Shown here piece after piece: positions 47,301-62,071 of a DNA stretch of 64,000 bases; within the stretch, counting starts at the first letter, position 1; each line of letters starts with the position of its first letter. Below the pieces are notes generated by a model. That model was not told the DNA's origin, did not search any database, and saw only the letters and a list, made by a program, of their open reading frames with translations. The DNA is from Magnolia sinica (Eukaryota; Streptophyta; Magnoliopsida; Magnoliales; Magnoliaceae): contig NC_080584.1 in NCBI RefSeq assembly GCF_029962835.1, positions 76,474,862 to 76,538,861 of the forward strand, in the 5' to 3' direction. Position numbers and translations under genes: made by a program.

Positions 47301-47929
47301 TTAACCAGTATTTGCACGCGACCCTGAGTCACACGCCGTCAACCTGAATTGACTCAAACCGAGACTTGTACCCCTACGACCGCGCCCTCACCGCAGTTCC
47401 GATGCCGCATCTCGCGCGCTGATCTGATACTTTGGCCAGGAGATGTGCGCCAGCGTTCGGTGCGAGGAAAACGCCGCGCGTGCGAATTTCGAGAGAATCT
47501 CTACGACTTGTCACATCAATCCCATCATGTCAAGTACATGTCAAGTACACATCACCTCACTCCCTTCCCCAAGCAACCTCCAAAGTCAAAAGTTTCTTAC
47601 ACCACCCATACCTTTCTTATACAAAATACTCCAAAAGTTAAAAAGTCTCTTACACATCCATCACCACCACATCCATCACCATCCCTCTCTCTTTACAACC
47701 CTCTCTCTCATTCTCAAACCACTTCCCAAGCAACCCCAAAGCATCACACGTCCAAGCCATAGGAATTTTTGTGTGGTCCACTTCATACCCCCTCATCTCC
47801 CATCTTAACCATCTAAACTCCATCTCCTCCGTTCAGATTGAAGCTAAGGAGTAAAGGAAGCCAAGGGAGTAAGAAGAAGACCGTGGGTGATCTTGGATCT
47901 TTATTTCCTTGTCTTTTGTGATGTAAGGG

Positions 47930-49170
47930 CCCACTTATGGTGGGACCCATCTTGATGTAGGCTTTGTATCAAAGAGGGGCCCATAGTGGCGGGGCCCCTC
48001 CACCCTCTCCGTTCTCTCTCTCTCTCTCCATTGTTTTTTTTGTGTATGATGGCCTATGGCCCACTTGATGCATGATCCACGCCATCCATTGAGGTGGACC
48101 CCACTGTTTACATGGGTGGCACGTGCTTTGGGTAAAACACAAATATCAGGATAATCCAAAATAGGTGAGCCATGTGGGACCCACCTTGATGGGGTGTACA
48201 CCCACACCGTCCGTCCTGGTGGTCGAACCAGTCAGAGTAGGTAACAGTGAAGTGGGCTAACGGTGGGAGTGGCTAACAGTGGTAGTGTGGAATGATAGTG
48301 GGTGCACTGACATGGGGTGTGTTCTGACGTGAAGTGTGTGCAGGCGGTGGGGTCTATGGGACCCACCCTCATCATCCATCCATTTTGGTAGGCCACACCC
48401 TCACACACGTGTGGTGGATCCACCATCCAAGGACGGTGGGACCCATCCATAGCTCACGTGGTAGACTGAGTGAGAGATACCCCGTTTTAACGTTGGGACC
48501 CACCCAGTCCATAGCTTAGGTGGCAGACCGAGTGAAAGATGCCTCGTTTCAACACTTGAGGTCTTGGTATCGATCTTGTGGAGGTGGCTGACATGGGTGT
48601 ACGGGCATGGGCGCCCATCCATTCCAGTGGGCCACACCACTGTATGTGTTGTATCCATGCCGTCCATTCGTATAATATGCCCCACCATGATGCATATATT
48701 GTGACCACCGTCCATCTGACGGTGGGACACACCTCACGTGTGGGGCCCCCTTGATCCACGTGACTGTACAGGCCGTGGATGGCCTGGACGTGGCTGTTTT
48801 ATATTATATAATATATATAGTATATAGTATATTATATATATATATATTATATCATATATATGAGATGGTGGGCCCTACGTGGGACCCACCTCTGCCATTT
48901 GGAGTGCAGCAAGCTGCATGCACAACAGCCATGTAGTTACTCCTCCTGTCAGCAGCCTGCAGGCCCCACATGATGTACGTGTTTTATCTACACCGTCCAC
49001 GGTTTGGATGGTCGGGCCCACCATGATGCATGTGTTGCATCCATACCATCCAACCATTTATGAGATCATTTTATGGCATGGGAGAATAAGTGAATCAGAT
49101 CTAAAGTTTAAGTAGACCCCACCATTTAAATAGTGGACCGTGACATCCACCGTTCAAACTTCTAAGGGCC
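47930..49170. repeat. Dispersed magnoliid-type repeat cluster, GC-rich
   Basis: Dense copies of GTGGGACCCACC, CCACCATGATGCATG and ACACCGTCC lie in both orientations. A TA-rich tract lies at about 48798-48860. Open frames in several overlapping frames here are a by-product of the GC-rich repeats. Confidence 0.65.
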
Positions 49171-49254
49171 ACAGTAGTTCGAATTAAACTGATAATTATT
49201 TTCACTTCATTTATCTCTATGTTAACTTATGAATAGGTTGGATCTCAAATATAT

Positions 49255-50590
49255 ATAAGGGTGGGCCCGATTTGATATACATGAGGCCCATCGGTGCGGC
49301 CTATTTAATGTACATAAAGCCCGTTGGCACGACTCATATAATACGGCCCATGTGATGTGGCCCATTTGACATAAGAGGCCCATTGAGCTGTATTCGATGC
49401 CCAAGTGTGAGGCCCACTTGTTGTTTATTTGAGGCCCAATGAGATGTACGTTGGCCTAATATGACAAGGCCTATGTGACGTAAATGAGGCCCATCATGAT
49501 TGTACTTGAGGCCATGGGCCCACTATATGTTTGGCCCTATGTAGGCCACTCCTTGGGAGCAATGTTGGTTAGATGTCCACATTGATGGGCAATGATGGTT
49601 GGATATCCACATTGTGACCTTCCCTTAGGCCTTGTTAGGCCCATTCTCATCATTCCCTTAGTGGGTTAACCCAAATAAGTGGGCCCCATTCGCTATAGAC
49701 GGATGACCCCGTGCTATCGGATTCGATATAACCATGGCTGAGTGTCGATCTTTATACTATGGTTGATTGACTGATCATTTATGAACCCCGCTTTGTTTAT
49801 CTATTGATTATCGGTGCCATTGTCGTGGCCAATTGCCGATTCAAACTGATGTGACCGATTTGCCGATTCTGATTATTGACCGATTTCGATTACCGTGGCT
49901 GATTGCCGATTAGCAATCGAGGCTGTTTATCATGACCGATTGCCGATTCTGATTGATGTAACCGATTTACCGATTCTGATTATTGATCAATCCTGATTGT
50001 TGTGGCCGATTGCCGATTAGCGATCAAGGCTGATTATCATGACCGATTGCCGATCAGTGATCGAGGCTGATTATCATGACCGATTACCGATTTCCAATTG
50101 ATGTGATCGATTTGCCGATTCTGACTATCAATCGATTCTGATTGTCATGACCGATTTGCCGATTCCGATTGTCATGGCCGATTGCTGATTCCAATTGACT
50201 TGGCCGGTTTGCTGATTCTGATTTCGAGGCCGATTTCAATTGCCAAGGCCAATTGTTGTGACCTATATGATATACGCACGACCCATAGTTGAGGCCCATT
50301 GTGACACGTATTAGGCCCATGATGCATGACCCATTTGATGTATTCAAGACCCATGTGTAAGGCCCACATGTCGTGTATTTGAGGCCCATGGGCAAGGCCC
50401 ATTGTAATGTATTCATGACCCATGGGTAAGGCTCATTAAGATGTATTCATGGCCAATGGGCAAGGCCCATTGTAATATGTATTAGGCCCATGAGCAGGGT
50501 CCACCTGTTGAGTATATGTGGCCCTTGAGTAAGGCCCATCGTGTTGTATATTAGGCCTTTGTGTGAGGCCGTGGGCCCATTATATGTTTG
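49255..50590. repeat. AGGCCCAT and GCCGATT minisatellite arrays
   Basis: From 49255 to 49510 and from 50270 to 50570, units of about 30-40 bp repeat AGGCCCATNNGATGTATNTG. Between them (about 49830-50240), units built from GACCGATTGCCGATTCTGAT are repeated with long-period order. The segment TATATGTTTGGCYCTATGT and about 80 bp around it occur at 49525 and 50580, bracketing the array. Confidence 0.8.
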
Positions 50591-50659
50591 GCTCTATGTG
50601 GCCACTCCTTGGGGGCAATGTTGGGTAAATGTCCACATTGTCGAGGCCGATTGTTGATG

Positions 50660-52200
50660 CCGGTTATTGATACCGATTATGAGTATATGACAGCATAGCA
50701 TCATAATACATGCCCATATGCATCATCTGTATGTCTGTTATGAGATGTGATTGACCATTGCATATGTCATAGGGCAGGTTATTCATAAGGCTCCTTGATA
50801 GGCAGAGTTGCCCCACATGAGAGCATGACATGCACAGGATTGATGCATGATTGGACTGTGTGACTCATACATCTCACATTTGTGTGATATGACCACCATA
50901 CGCCCTAGAGACATCAGGGTCGTAGCCTCCACATGTATTTCATGGATGGCCAGATGGGACATCGAAAATCTGTTCTACATGGGGTGCTATAGATATCCTT
51001 GGGTGAAAGTCTCAGAACCCTCTTGGTTCCAGAGGTTGCTTTAATGTCTAGACTGAGTGGATGCATGAGTGCATGGGAGCCGTATACCGTTAGGCCGCGT
51101 CTCTCACTATGTTGTAGTCGGTTGGAAGGGGGTACAGCCTTACCTGCCCGAGAGGAGGGGGCAATGCTAGGCTGAGTCTAACCAGCTCGAGGAATGGGTC
51201 CGCTATCGACAAGCCAGGCCAGATATTAGCAGGCGGATAGTGAGGTCTCTTCTACTCACCTTGTTGCACACGATGGGGCGACAATCTGATTTGAAGTGTA
51301 ATAGACCCCGGTGATTTTCCAGAGAAGAACCATACTGATATGTGGACTTATTGGGTAGGAATTGCATACTCATTCATTCATTCATTCACTATCCACTTGG
51401 GCTAGTGGTGCGCAACTAACTGTTGTGTACCTTCGCATGGTCAGGATTTCGGTTGGGCACGCGACTAACCTGAGATCAGGAGTCTACTACATTGAGTCTG
51501 ACTATCCAAATTTAGGTATGAGATTAGTTTGGATAGAAGTCCCTTGTGACGGACCCCATAGCCTGCGATACTACGTACTATCATCCCTACTTCACTCCAG
51601 CTTGGTCATTTCATTTGCACCGCATATCACATTGCATCTGCAGTACTTAGCATTTTGGGTTGCTATGTTTCTGCATTAATATGACCGTTAGTACTCACGC
51701 CTTGCATCGCATAGCCTTGGTATGGCTGATGACACTCATAGACTTATCAGTATATTTCTGTTTATTTCGATATTGTATGATTTATGGCATTGTATCCTCG
51801 GCATCTAATATTTGGCTTGCTCTGACACCTCATTTGCATAGCTGATTTGCATTATATACCCTGATATTGTATGACTCATAGACTTGTCAGTACTTCCGCT
51901 TACTCTGATTACTCTGATATTGCTTACTTGGCACTTACTTTGTGCACACACTTACACCACCCTCTAAGCTTTCTGTAAGCTTATGCACGATAGATGCGTG
52001 TAGGTGATGTTAGGTTGTAGTAGTGTGGAGCTTGGAGCTTGTAGCTGACTTCTGGAGCTTTGATTTTGACATATGTATTTCCCTTTCAGCATTGTACTCA
52101 AATGATTATATTAGTGAATATGTGATGATGATGTTGCCTTTATGACTTAGTTATACTTGTGGTTATGCTCCATTACCAAAAAAAAAATCATACTGAAAAT
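50660..52200. other. 3' part of the LTR-like block, noncoding
   Basis: No repeat array or coding sequence is recognised. Composition and the phrase CTTTCTGTAAGCTTATGCAC are consistent with an LTR 3' portion. Confidence 0.4.
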
Positions 52201-52341
52201 TCTCCTTGTAGGATCCCAAGATCGGAATCAGGCACGTGAGTGCCGGGATTCGAGAATGGGGTACAATGGAGGCTGTTGGCGCCAGATTCGGCAATCAGGA
52301 ATTTTGTGAGCCCGTTTTCTGAGTTTGGGGCGTGACAATAT

Positions 52342-53100
52342 CGAGATGTTCCAGCTTTCCCATTCTTGCTGGATGAACAGACTTAACTAATTCACTTGTC
52401 TAATATGAGCATTCATCACATTGCATTAGCTAGGTGTGGCGACTCAGCAGTTGAGGTCACATGATGATCAGGGAGTGTTGGTCATTCACAAATGTAATAT
52501 GGAGTCGCTAAGAGAGAGTGTTGGATTACGAGGGCATGCATCATATCATTATAACATGTATGTGCATTAACAAGAGTATCTAGGAATCGTATGCTTAGTT
52601 ATTTTTCATTAATTGTGCATGTAGAATTGATAACTTGTGTAACTTGATGCTAATGGAACCACTGAGTTGATCACACACTCTCACTCTAGGACGGTGTTTT
52701 AAAACACCAACCAGACCCTATCTTAAATACATGAATCACAGAGCTCGACGCGTTGGATGAGGTGACCATAAACGCCGAGGAGGAGCTCTCGTACTTTCAG
52801 CTATTGGGCAGGTCGTCATAGGCTTCCTTAGGGCCAGCGATGGGGTCTTAGGGTAGGGATATTTTGTATTTTTTTGGACTATAAGTATTTCGCTGGGACG
52901 TGCTCTGGTACACTGAATGTAAACTCATCATTTTGCTAGTCATATCTTAAGTTAAGTTTATTTTAATGTACTTGTATGATCCATTTAATTTCTCGAATGC
53001 TCACACATCAAGTAAAAACCAAAATCATTCACTTCTGCAAAGCATGAGTGACACTCGGGATATCGGGAGTTGAGTATTTACTCAGCCGTCGAAATCCAGG
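52342..53100. other. Unassigned sequence
   Basis: About 760 bp with no recognisable gene, repeat array or element border. Confidence 0.4.
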
Positions 53101-53104
53101 GTGT

Positions 53105-53705
53105 TAAAATGAGGTTGCCCCCCAAGCTACTCTTATTATCAAACTTAAAAGTCTAAGCCATCTTCATCCTAAGCCCTTTTGTTATATCATTCAACCTCTT
53201 GATCCCTAAGCTACCCTCATCTCTAGAAACAACGATCTTCTTCCAACTAACCTAGTGGAGGTTCCCTTTTTCTAGTGAGTCCAGCACCCCTTTGGGAACA
53301 TCAACTACCGCTAGAGTATGAACCAAAATGCTTCTCCAAACATGATTAATGAGCATAGCTTTACCTGCTTGATTTAAACAACCTTTCCACCCTAAGATCT
53401 CGCGTGGAATTTTGTCAACCATTGGCTGAAAGAGAGCTCTCCTTATTCTACCTTTGATCAACCGGGTCCTAAGGTATGAGAGATTGGTCCCTGCTCTCGC
53501 AATCCTAGTTAACTTTCTACCATTCTAATGCACCCTTCTTCCATCTTGGAAGATACTATAAGACTAATCTTGGACTCATTCACCTTTAGGTTGGAGACTA
53601 CTACCTTAAAAGAAAGATTAGAACCACATTGAGGGACCTATTGCAACCATTAGAGAAGATTAATGTGTCATCAGTGAACAAAGACTGGGAAATGACTAGG
53701 CATCG
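53105..53705 (-). pseudogene. LINE (L1-type) reverse transcriptase remnant
   Basis: On the minus strand, FTDDTLIFSN corresponds to the FADD catalytic box of non-LTR reverse transcriptases, with Ala changed to Thr. Downstream come GRIRRALFQPMVDKIPREIL, GWKGCLNQAGKAMLINHVW and LGIKRLNDITKGLRMKMA, the usual order of the RT thumb and zf-RVT linker of plant L1 ORF2. Many stops precede the open part (53461-53252). It is about 600 bp of a roughly 4-kb gene. Confidence 0.82.
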
Positions 53706-53744
53706 TCTTCTGGCTGTCAAGCAATCCTGGTGTAGGATTGCATT

Positions 53745-54600
53745 ATATTAATAAACTCAGTAAGACCAAAGTTAATCCACAGGGAATTTGTGAGAACATG
53801 GCGGAAGCTAAATGTTTTTCTAAATTTTAATCCAGCAGAGAGTTAAATGAAATGTTTAAACAAAAAATAAAAGCGACTAAGGATCCAGGAATACATAATC
53901 AATAGGACTTGAACTTAATTCATTTTCTCGAGTTGATAACCTTACTAGAACTAGATTATGATCCATTTTAATCAGATGATAATATAGTAAATTCAATCAT
54001 AACATCTAATATATATTAGAACTAAGATAAGTTTGATATCTTATGCAGATTTAGATAACCAATCGCAAGAAATCAAAAGCATCTAGTGTAGCCAAAGATG
54101 ACAATAGATTAATCAATTTTACATATTAATTCCATCTCCAATATATGAATTTAATCACATCCAATGACAATTCAATATTAAAACTTAAGAACTTGTATTG
54201 AAAATGAATTAAATATCAAATATCGCTCAAAAGGTTCATCCATTAAGCTTAGTTAAGAGATTAGCTAATAATAACTAATGTCTTAAACAAAAATAAAAGA
54301 AGACCATGGAAAACAAACTTGAACTGAAGGATTAAGAAGAAAAACAGCTCTATGGAAGCTTCGTCGCCACTTGATCTTTCTCCAAGCCATAATTTGCTCT
54401 TTAAATAGGAAAAATTCCCCAGTGACTTTGAACTGACTTCCAAATCGCATACTTTTGTTATGCTTTGGTTCCACAAAATCCAACCAAAGACTCTTCCGGT
54501 TGCAGTTGAATTTCTCCAAAAATTCTTTGAACTCTTTGTTTCCTTTCGGTTAGGCCAAACTACCATTCAGTGTGATACATGATTAAGATCCCGCACATAG
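53745..54600. repeat. Interspersed repeat, copy 2
   Basis: A direct-orientation copy of the sequence at 43015-43900, clearest over the first 600 bp. It ends near the receptor kinase 3' end. The two copies could be LTRs of one old element or independent insertions. Confidence 0.6.
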
Positions 54601-54716
54601 CTCACATATCATCAAATTCCCCATTAAAAAAAAAAAGAAGAAAAAAGAAAAAAAAAAATCAATGGTGCTAACTCAATAAAAAATAATAAAAATGTTACGC
54701 CATGCCGCAGTAGCTA

Positions 54717-56373
<1,657 letters not shown>

Positions 56374-56405
56374 CTATGGATCAATTACAAATGTATGTTA
56401 GATCC

Positions 56406-56815
56406 TGTTGGACTTGCAAACCAAAACATTTACTGCAATTGCTATGACTGTTCATCTTCCAAAGCTTAGCAACACTTTCCATGAGATGCTTTTTGGAAGA
56501 TGAAATTCATTGTGTATTTTCTAAGAACATTAAGCGTTAGAAGCTCCTAGCAGGGGCAGTTTTGTCTTTTCACCCTACATTCAAAAGCTTATAAATAGGC
56601 ACCTTGTATCCGGTTGTAGTAAGCAAGTGAAGAAGCAACAGTGAATAGCAAGAAGTGTGAGAAGTTTGCAGCAGCCAAACTGTTTTAAAAAATTAAGTTT
56701 TTCTTCCCTCTTTCTTCCTTCTGCATCATATAGCTGAGTTGTGCTAAGGCTTTGTAAAGCCCGAAAAATTCTCTTATCTTGAAGCAAAGAAAAGATCTGG
56801 CTTATACAACCAACA
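56406..56815 (+). repeat. 5' LTR of Ty1/copia element
   Basis: It starts TGTTGGACTTG and ends CCAACA, about 410 bp. It contains a TATA box (CTTATAAATAGG near 56590) and a pyrimidine-rich leader. The 5 bp before it are GATCC. The 3' LTR is not seen because a CACTA element interrupts the 3' end and the window ends. Confidence 0.82.
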
Positions 56816-56818
56816 AAC

Positions 56819-56830
56819 TGGTATCAGAGC
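56819..56830 (+). other. Primer-binding site of copia element
   Basis: TGGTATCAGAGC is complementary to the 3' end of initiator methionine tRNA, the standard copia primer, and lies three bases after the LTR. Confidence 0.93.
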
Positions 56831-57177
56831 CCAGGTTCTTTTTTTAGAAGAAGTTTCCAGCAGTTTTTTTTTCTAGCCAAGTACCTATTTTTCTGAAAAA
56901 ATCAGATTGCAAAGCTAAGTTCTTTTTTGAGTTCCCTGGTTGGAGATTGCCAGCAGCTTTTCAGCAAAAAAAAATAATAATAATAAAATAAAAAATAAAA
57001 AAATCAGATTTCAGAAGTTTTTCAGCCAAAGAAGAAAATCAGATTTCAAAAGTTTTTCCAGCTAAAAAAAAATCAGATCTTCTATTCCATCCTTCTCTCC
57101 CTTCATTAAAAAAATAAAAAAAATCAGCCATTCCTTTTTTAAAAAATAGAAAAAGATAACGAGAACAATCCAGCCGT

Positions 57178-60100
57178 AGGTTCCTAAGTTGTTTAAAGAC
57201 AGCTATGAAAAGTGGTGCATCTAAATGAAGGCGTTGTTCGGGTCGCAAGAACTATAAGAGATCGTCACCAATGGGTATGTATAACCCATTATGAAGGAAG
57301 AAGCTGCCTTTACCAACGAAGAAAAAACCGCTCTCAAAAATCAAAGGAAGAGAGACAACAAGGCTTTGTTCCTCCTCTATCAAGGGTTGGATGAATCAAC
57401 TTTTGAAAAGATTGTCGAAGAAATGTCAAGCAAGTGAGCTTGGGATACCCTTGGCACCATCTTCAAGGGTGTTGATCGAGTGAAGCGGGTTTGCCTTCAA
57501 ACACTAAGAGCCAAGTTCGAAGCGGCGCACATGAAGGAAGGTGAAAGTATCTCTGACTACTTCTCACGTCTAATTGTTATTATTAACAATTTAAAAAGAA
57601 ATGGTGAAAAAGTTGAAGACATGTATCATGGAAAGGGCACTACGATCTCTCACAACCAAGTTTGAGCATGTGGTTGTTGCGATCGAAGAATCAAAGGACT
57701 TGGAAAAACTGTCCATTGAAGAGTTGATTGGATCGTTGCAAGTGCATGAGCAACGAATGCAAAAGAATGCTGGTTCAATGCTTGAACATGCCTTAGAGTC
57801 TAAGATGACTCTAAATGAATAAAAGAATGGCCATACACAATGAGGGGGTTGTGGCACTAGCAATCGTGTAAGAGGCAGAGGGCGTGGATATCATCGAAGC
57901 CATCAACAAAAGTTTACCAGTTTCTGTGGAAGAGGAAATGGTAGAGGCCGGTTCATGCGTGGTCGTGGAAATACAAAAAATGTTCAATGCCACAATTGTA
58001 AGAAATTTGGCTACTATGGTTTTGAGTGTTGGAGCAAATAGATCAAGATGAATGATCCAACTATGCTGAAGCATCACACCATGAACAAGAAGACTTCACA
58101 CTCCTCCTTGCACAAGAAAAGGCATGTGAATGGCCAGATGCGTGGTATCTTGACACTGGTGTAAGCAACCAGATGAGTGGTAACAAAGAACTGTTCGTGG
58201 AACTCACAGAAGGAGTTTGTGGCAACATGAGTTTTGGCGACTCATTAAAGGTACCCGTGATAGGTAAAGGAAAAGTTAAAATCTATCAGAAGAATGGTGA
58301 GCCAAATTACATCTCTAATGTGTATTACGTACCAAATATGAAAAATAACATCCTCAGTATCGGCCAACTCCTTGAGAAGGGGTATGTCATACACATGGAG
58401 AACTATTCTCTCTCTATAAGAGATGCTCACAGGAGACTTGTGGCTCAAGTTCAAATGGCGAAGAATCGCATGTTTCCGCTCCATATTAACATAAAGGCTG
58501 ATAAGTGCCTCTATGGACTCGTGAAGAATGATTCATGGAAATGGCATCTTTGTTTTGGGCATCTCCATTTCAGTGGCCTTAAACTCTTATCCTCATCAAG
58601 CATGGTGCATGGCTTGCCGGCTATTAAAGCTCCAGAACATGTGTGTGAGGCGTGCACACTCGGCAAGCAACAAAGGAACTCCTTCTCAAGTGGAGTGTCC
58701 AGAAGAGAAGAGGAACCACTTCAGTTGGCTCACACTGATATTTACGGACCACTTGAAACATCCTCTCTTAGAGGTAATAAATACTTTATTACCTTCATTG
58801 ATGATTTCAACAGAAGAATTTGGGTATATTGCATTAAAGAAAAATCTTCCACTTTCAATATCTTTCAATTTTCAAAGCTCGTGTTGAAGTTGAAAGTGGT
58901 CATAAAATTAAAGTACTTAGATCTGATAGAGGTGAAGAGTACACCTCAAATGCATTTCGAGATTTTTATAGGGAACAAGGCATCAAGCAGCAACACACTG
59001 CAGCCTACACACCACAGCAGAATGACATTGCAGAATGAAAGAACCGCATCATCCTTGACATGATAAGAACCATGCTCAAAGAAAATGACCTAACAGAGCT
59101 TCTGGGCAGAGGCAGTCACATGTACTGCCTACTTGCTCAATCGGTGTCTAACCAAGAGCGTAAGAAACATTACACCATAGGAGGTATGGAGTGGTCACAA
59201 ATCGAGCGTGGCGCACCTAAGGATCTTTGGGTGTGTCACCTACACTCAAGTTTTAGAAGTAAGAAGAAGGAAACTTGATGATTGTGGCAAGAAATGCATC
59301 TTCATCGACTACAGTGAAGAATCTAAAGCTTACAAGCTCTACAATCCACTAACCAAGAAAGTGTGGTGAGTAGAGATGTGGTCTTTAGTGAGGAAGAATC
59401 TTGGAAATGGAACGATGAAGAATCGACCAAAGATATTCAAGTCGAAATAGAAGAACATGAAGAAAGGCATGACCGTCAAGAGCAAACGCCCGCAACACCT
59501 TCTTCGGCCGTATCATCAATACACAGAAATCCAGGAGTACATTCCATTACTCCTGGAAGTACTCCATCAAGTCAAAATTCGGCCAACCTGTCCTCGCCCA
59601 TGGCACCTATAAAAATGAAAAGCTTAAGCGACATCTATAAACAAACTGGAGAGGTCAATCTTTTCTGCTTGTATGCAGATCATGAGCCTCTAACATTTTA
59701 GGAGGCCATAAAAGAAGAATGTTGGAGAATCGCTATGAAAGAAGAAATTCATGCCATTGAGAAAAATGACACATGGGAGTTGACTATGCTTCCTAATGGC
59801 CAGAAAACTATTGTCGTCAAATGGGTGTACAAGATCAAGTGAAATGTTGATGGTGAGATTGATCACTACAAGGCAAGGCTCGTAGCAAATGGCTACAAAC
59901 AGAAGTACGGGGTGGACTATGAAGAAGTCTTCTCTCCTATTGCTCGCCTTGACACTGTGAGGATGATTATTTCTCTTGCCGCCCATCACAGTTGGATGAT
60001 CTACCAACTGGATGTGAAATCTGCATTCCTGAATGGAATTTTGGAAGAAGAGGTCTATGTTGACCAACCTGAAGGCTTTGTTATGCAAGGGGAGGAACAC

Positions 60101-61157
60101 AAGGTGTATCGATTGAAGAAAGCCCTCTATGGGTTGAAGCAAGCTTCACATGCTTGGAATGCACGCATCGACAACTATCTTTAAGGTAACGGCTTTGCCC
60201 AATGTCCATATGAGCATACAGTTTACATCAAGAAGAATGCTCATGGCGATATGCCTATAATATGCCTATATGTTGATGATTTACTGTTTACAGGAAACAA
60301 CCGACCGATTTTTAATGAATTTAAGAAGGCCATGTTTAAGGAGTTCGAGATGACTGACAGAGGTCTGATACCCTTTTTTCTGGGCATTGAAGTGAAGCAA
60401 CAATATGGTGGCATCTATATATCTCAGAAGAAGTATGCCAAAGAACTTCTTGAAAAGTTCAAGATGGCTGATTGCAATGCCGTAAACATGCCTGTAGCAA
60501 CATGCTTAAAACTGACAAATGACAGATATGGAAGAAGCGTTGATTCGACTATGATCAAGAGTCTGATTGGAAACCTAAGGTACCTCACAATCATAAGGCC
60601 GGATATCATCTATAGTGTTGGGCTTCTAAGTAGGTACATGGAAGCATCAAAAGAATCACACTGGCTAGCTGCAAAAAGAATCCTCAGGTATGTCAAAGGA
60701 ACAATGGAATTCAGTCTTTTCTATCCATACGATGATGAAGTAATGTTGTATGGATACTCAGACAGTGATTGGGGAGGTGACCAAGATGAAAGAAAGAGCA
60801 TCATTGGATATGTATTCTATCTCGGAATGACTGCTTTCACATGGAATTCGAAGAAGTAGAGTGTGGTCGCCCTGTCCACATGTGAAGCAAAAAACGTGAC
60901 AACATCGTCTACTGTTTATGACAGAATTTGGTTGAGAAACCTGCTAAAGGAGCTGAGGCATCCGCAGGAAGGATCCATAATCATATATGTGGATAACAAG
61001 TCAGCAATCAAGTTAGCCAAAATTCCGGTGCAGCATGGAAGAAACAAACACATTGATACCCGATACCATTTTTTGAGAGATCATGTGAAGCAGAAAATGA
61101 TGAAATTAGAGTATTTTCATACTACGGAATAGGTGATGGATATTTTCACAAGGCATT
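57178..61157 (+). pseudogene. Ty1/copia gag-pol polyprotein, degenerate
   Basis: Domains come in copia order. Gag (57190-57830) shows KALFLLYQGLD and [21 protein letters not shown] zinc knuckle follows near 57988 (CHNCKKFGYYGFEC, His replaced by Tyr), then protease (WYLDTG near 58145) and the GAG-pre-integrase region (WHLCFGHLHFSGL). The integrase start is HTDIYGPLE and FIDDFNRRIW. Reverse transcriptase (59700-60480) shows [28 protein letters not shown] and YVDDLLFTGN. RNase H shows YSDSDWGGD and IYVDNKSAIKLA. At least eight stops and several frameshifts disable it. The reading stops inside the last conserved block (MDIFT) where a CACTA end begins at 61158. It lies antisense to the receptor kinase and within its first intron. 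Confidence 0.92.
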
Positions 61158-61390
61158 CACTACGCCAAAATTGTGAATTTACAACGGACCAAATCTGTCG
61201 TAAAACTAAATAAACGACGGATTTCGTCCGTCGCTGTTTACTGGGTCATTTTTTCTTTTCGACGGATAAAATCCATCGTTGACAGATAAGGTCCGTCGTA
61301 TATTAGCGACGGATAAGGTCCGTCGCTTAAATGAGCAGCGACGGACCCCAAATACTAGCGACGGATTTGGTCCGTCGCTAAAATATCTAT
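61158..61390. repeat. CACTA terminus and subterminal array
   Basis: About eight GCGACGGA or TCCGTCGC motifs occur, mostly as palindromic pairs (GCGACGGATTTGGTCCGTCGC). This is the least diverged terminus of the family in the window and fixes the reading of the other ends. Confidence 0.9.
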
Positions 61391-61399
61391 GAATACAAA

Positions 61400-62070
61400 A
61401 ATATATAGCCAGATTTTTTATTTTATTATTTTTTTATTTCGAATCTTACACCTGATGGTCATTCAAAAAACAATTTACATGATTGTTTAATGAGAAGCAT
61501 ATTCAAAAAATTGCAATGAATCTTATTCCGCCATCCACTATAGCAAGGAAAATGATAATTACAAACTGTTATAGAACATAGTCTAAAGCAAGAGAAAATA
61601 CCTATTGGATGAAAAAAATGATTAGGATGAGTCCCGTGACTTCAGTTGAGTCAATTTGTTGAGTTTATGGCCTTGTTTTGGGTAGACTCAACGAGTTGTA
61701 GAACTATGGCTGACGATCTGCCTATTGGATGCACCCTCTTCGACACAAGATAGTCCCTTGAAATATGAACTCACGTTAAGCGATTGTGAAAACAATTAAT
61801 TAACCAACTGATTTTCTAAGTGAATGAAGAAATCAAAAAGGGAAATATAATCTCATAATGTCACAAAGAGTTGGAGATTAGCATGTATGTGCTATTTTTC
61901 TACATCCAACACCAAATTTATCCCAATTTGATTATGTGCTATTTCTCCCACCAAAAACTTATTCTCGCATTTTAACACCATTTTATTGTCATTTAAAACT
62001 CATTCAGATGGAAGTTATAATAGATCCCAATGGCATCAAACAATCTATTTAAAAAACATTAAGTAATAAC
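61400..62070. other. CACTA interior, no gene recognised
   Basis: AT-rich sequence. Its first 110 bp still match the reverse of the 26500-26620 region; beyond that nothing is recognised. Confidence 0.45.
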
Positions 62071-62071
62071 A

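Larger units (their letters stand above)
44804..52336 (+). mobile_element. Long LTR-like block, possible solo LTR of a chromovirus-type gypsy element
   Basis: The left part starts TATAACGTCCGGAATTTTTG (44801) and the right part ends GTTTGGGGCGTGACA (52337), matching the typical first and last bases of Tekay/Del-type LTRs. AATAT is present at both borders (44799-44803 and 52337-52341), but it would cut into the usual TG/CA ends, so the duplication is uncertain. No primer-binding site or polyprotein is seen between. A pyrimidine-rich leader-like stretch (47560-47720) may mark a transcription start. At 7.5 kb it is unusually long, and dispersed repeats and tandem arrays inside it account for part of that. 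Confidence 0.5.

Noticed and set aside
47349..47808. 137- and 121-residue overlapping frames
   Set aside because: They are two different open frames over a pyrimidine-rich leader-like stretch, rich in Ser/Pro/His by composition, and look like LTR leader rather than a gene.
49830..50240. Regular GCCGATT repeats as a possible CRISPR array
   Set aside because: Units are imperfect, there are no unique spacers of constant length, and the context is a plant retrotransposon. It is a minisatellite.
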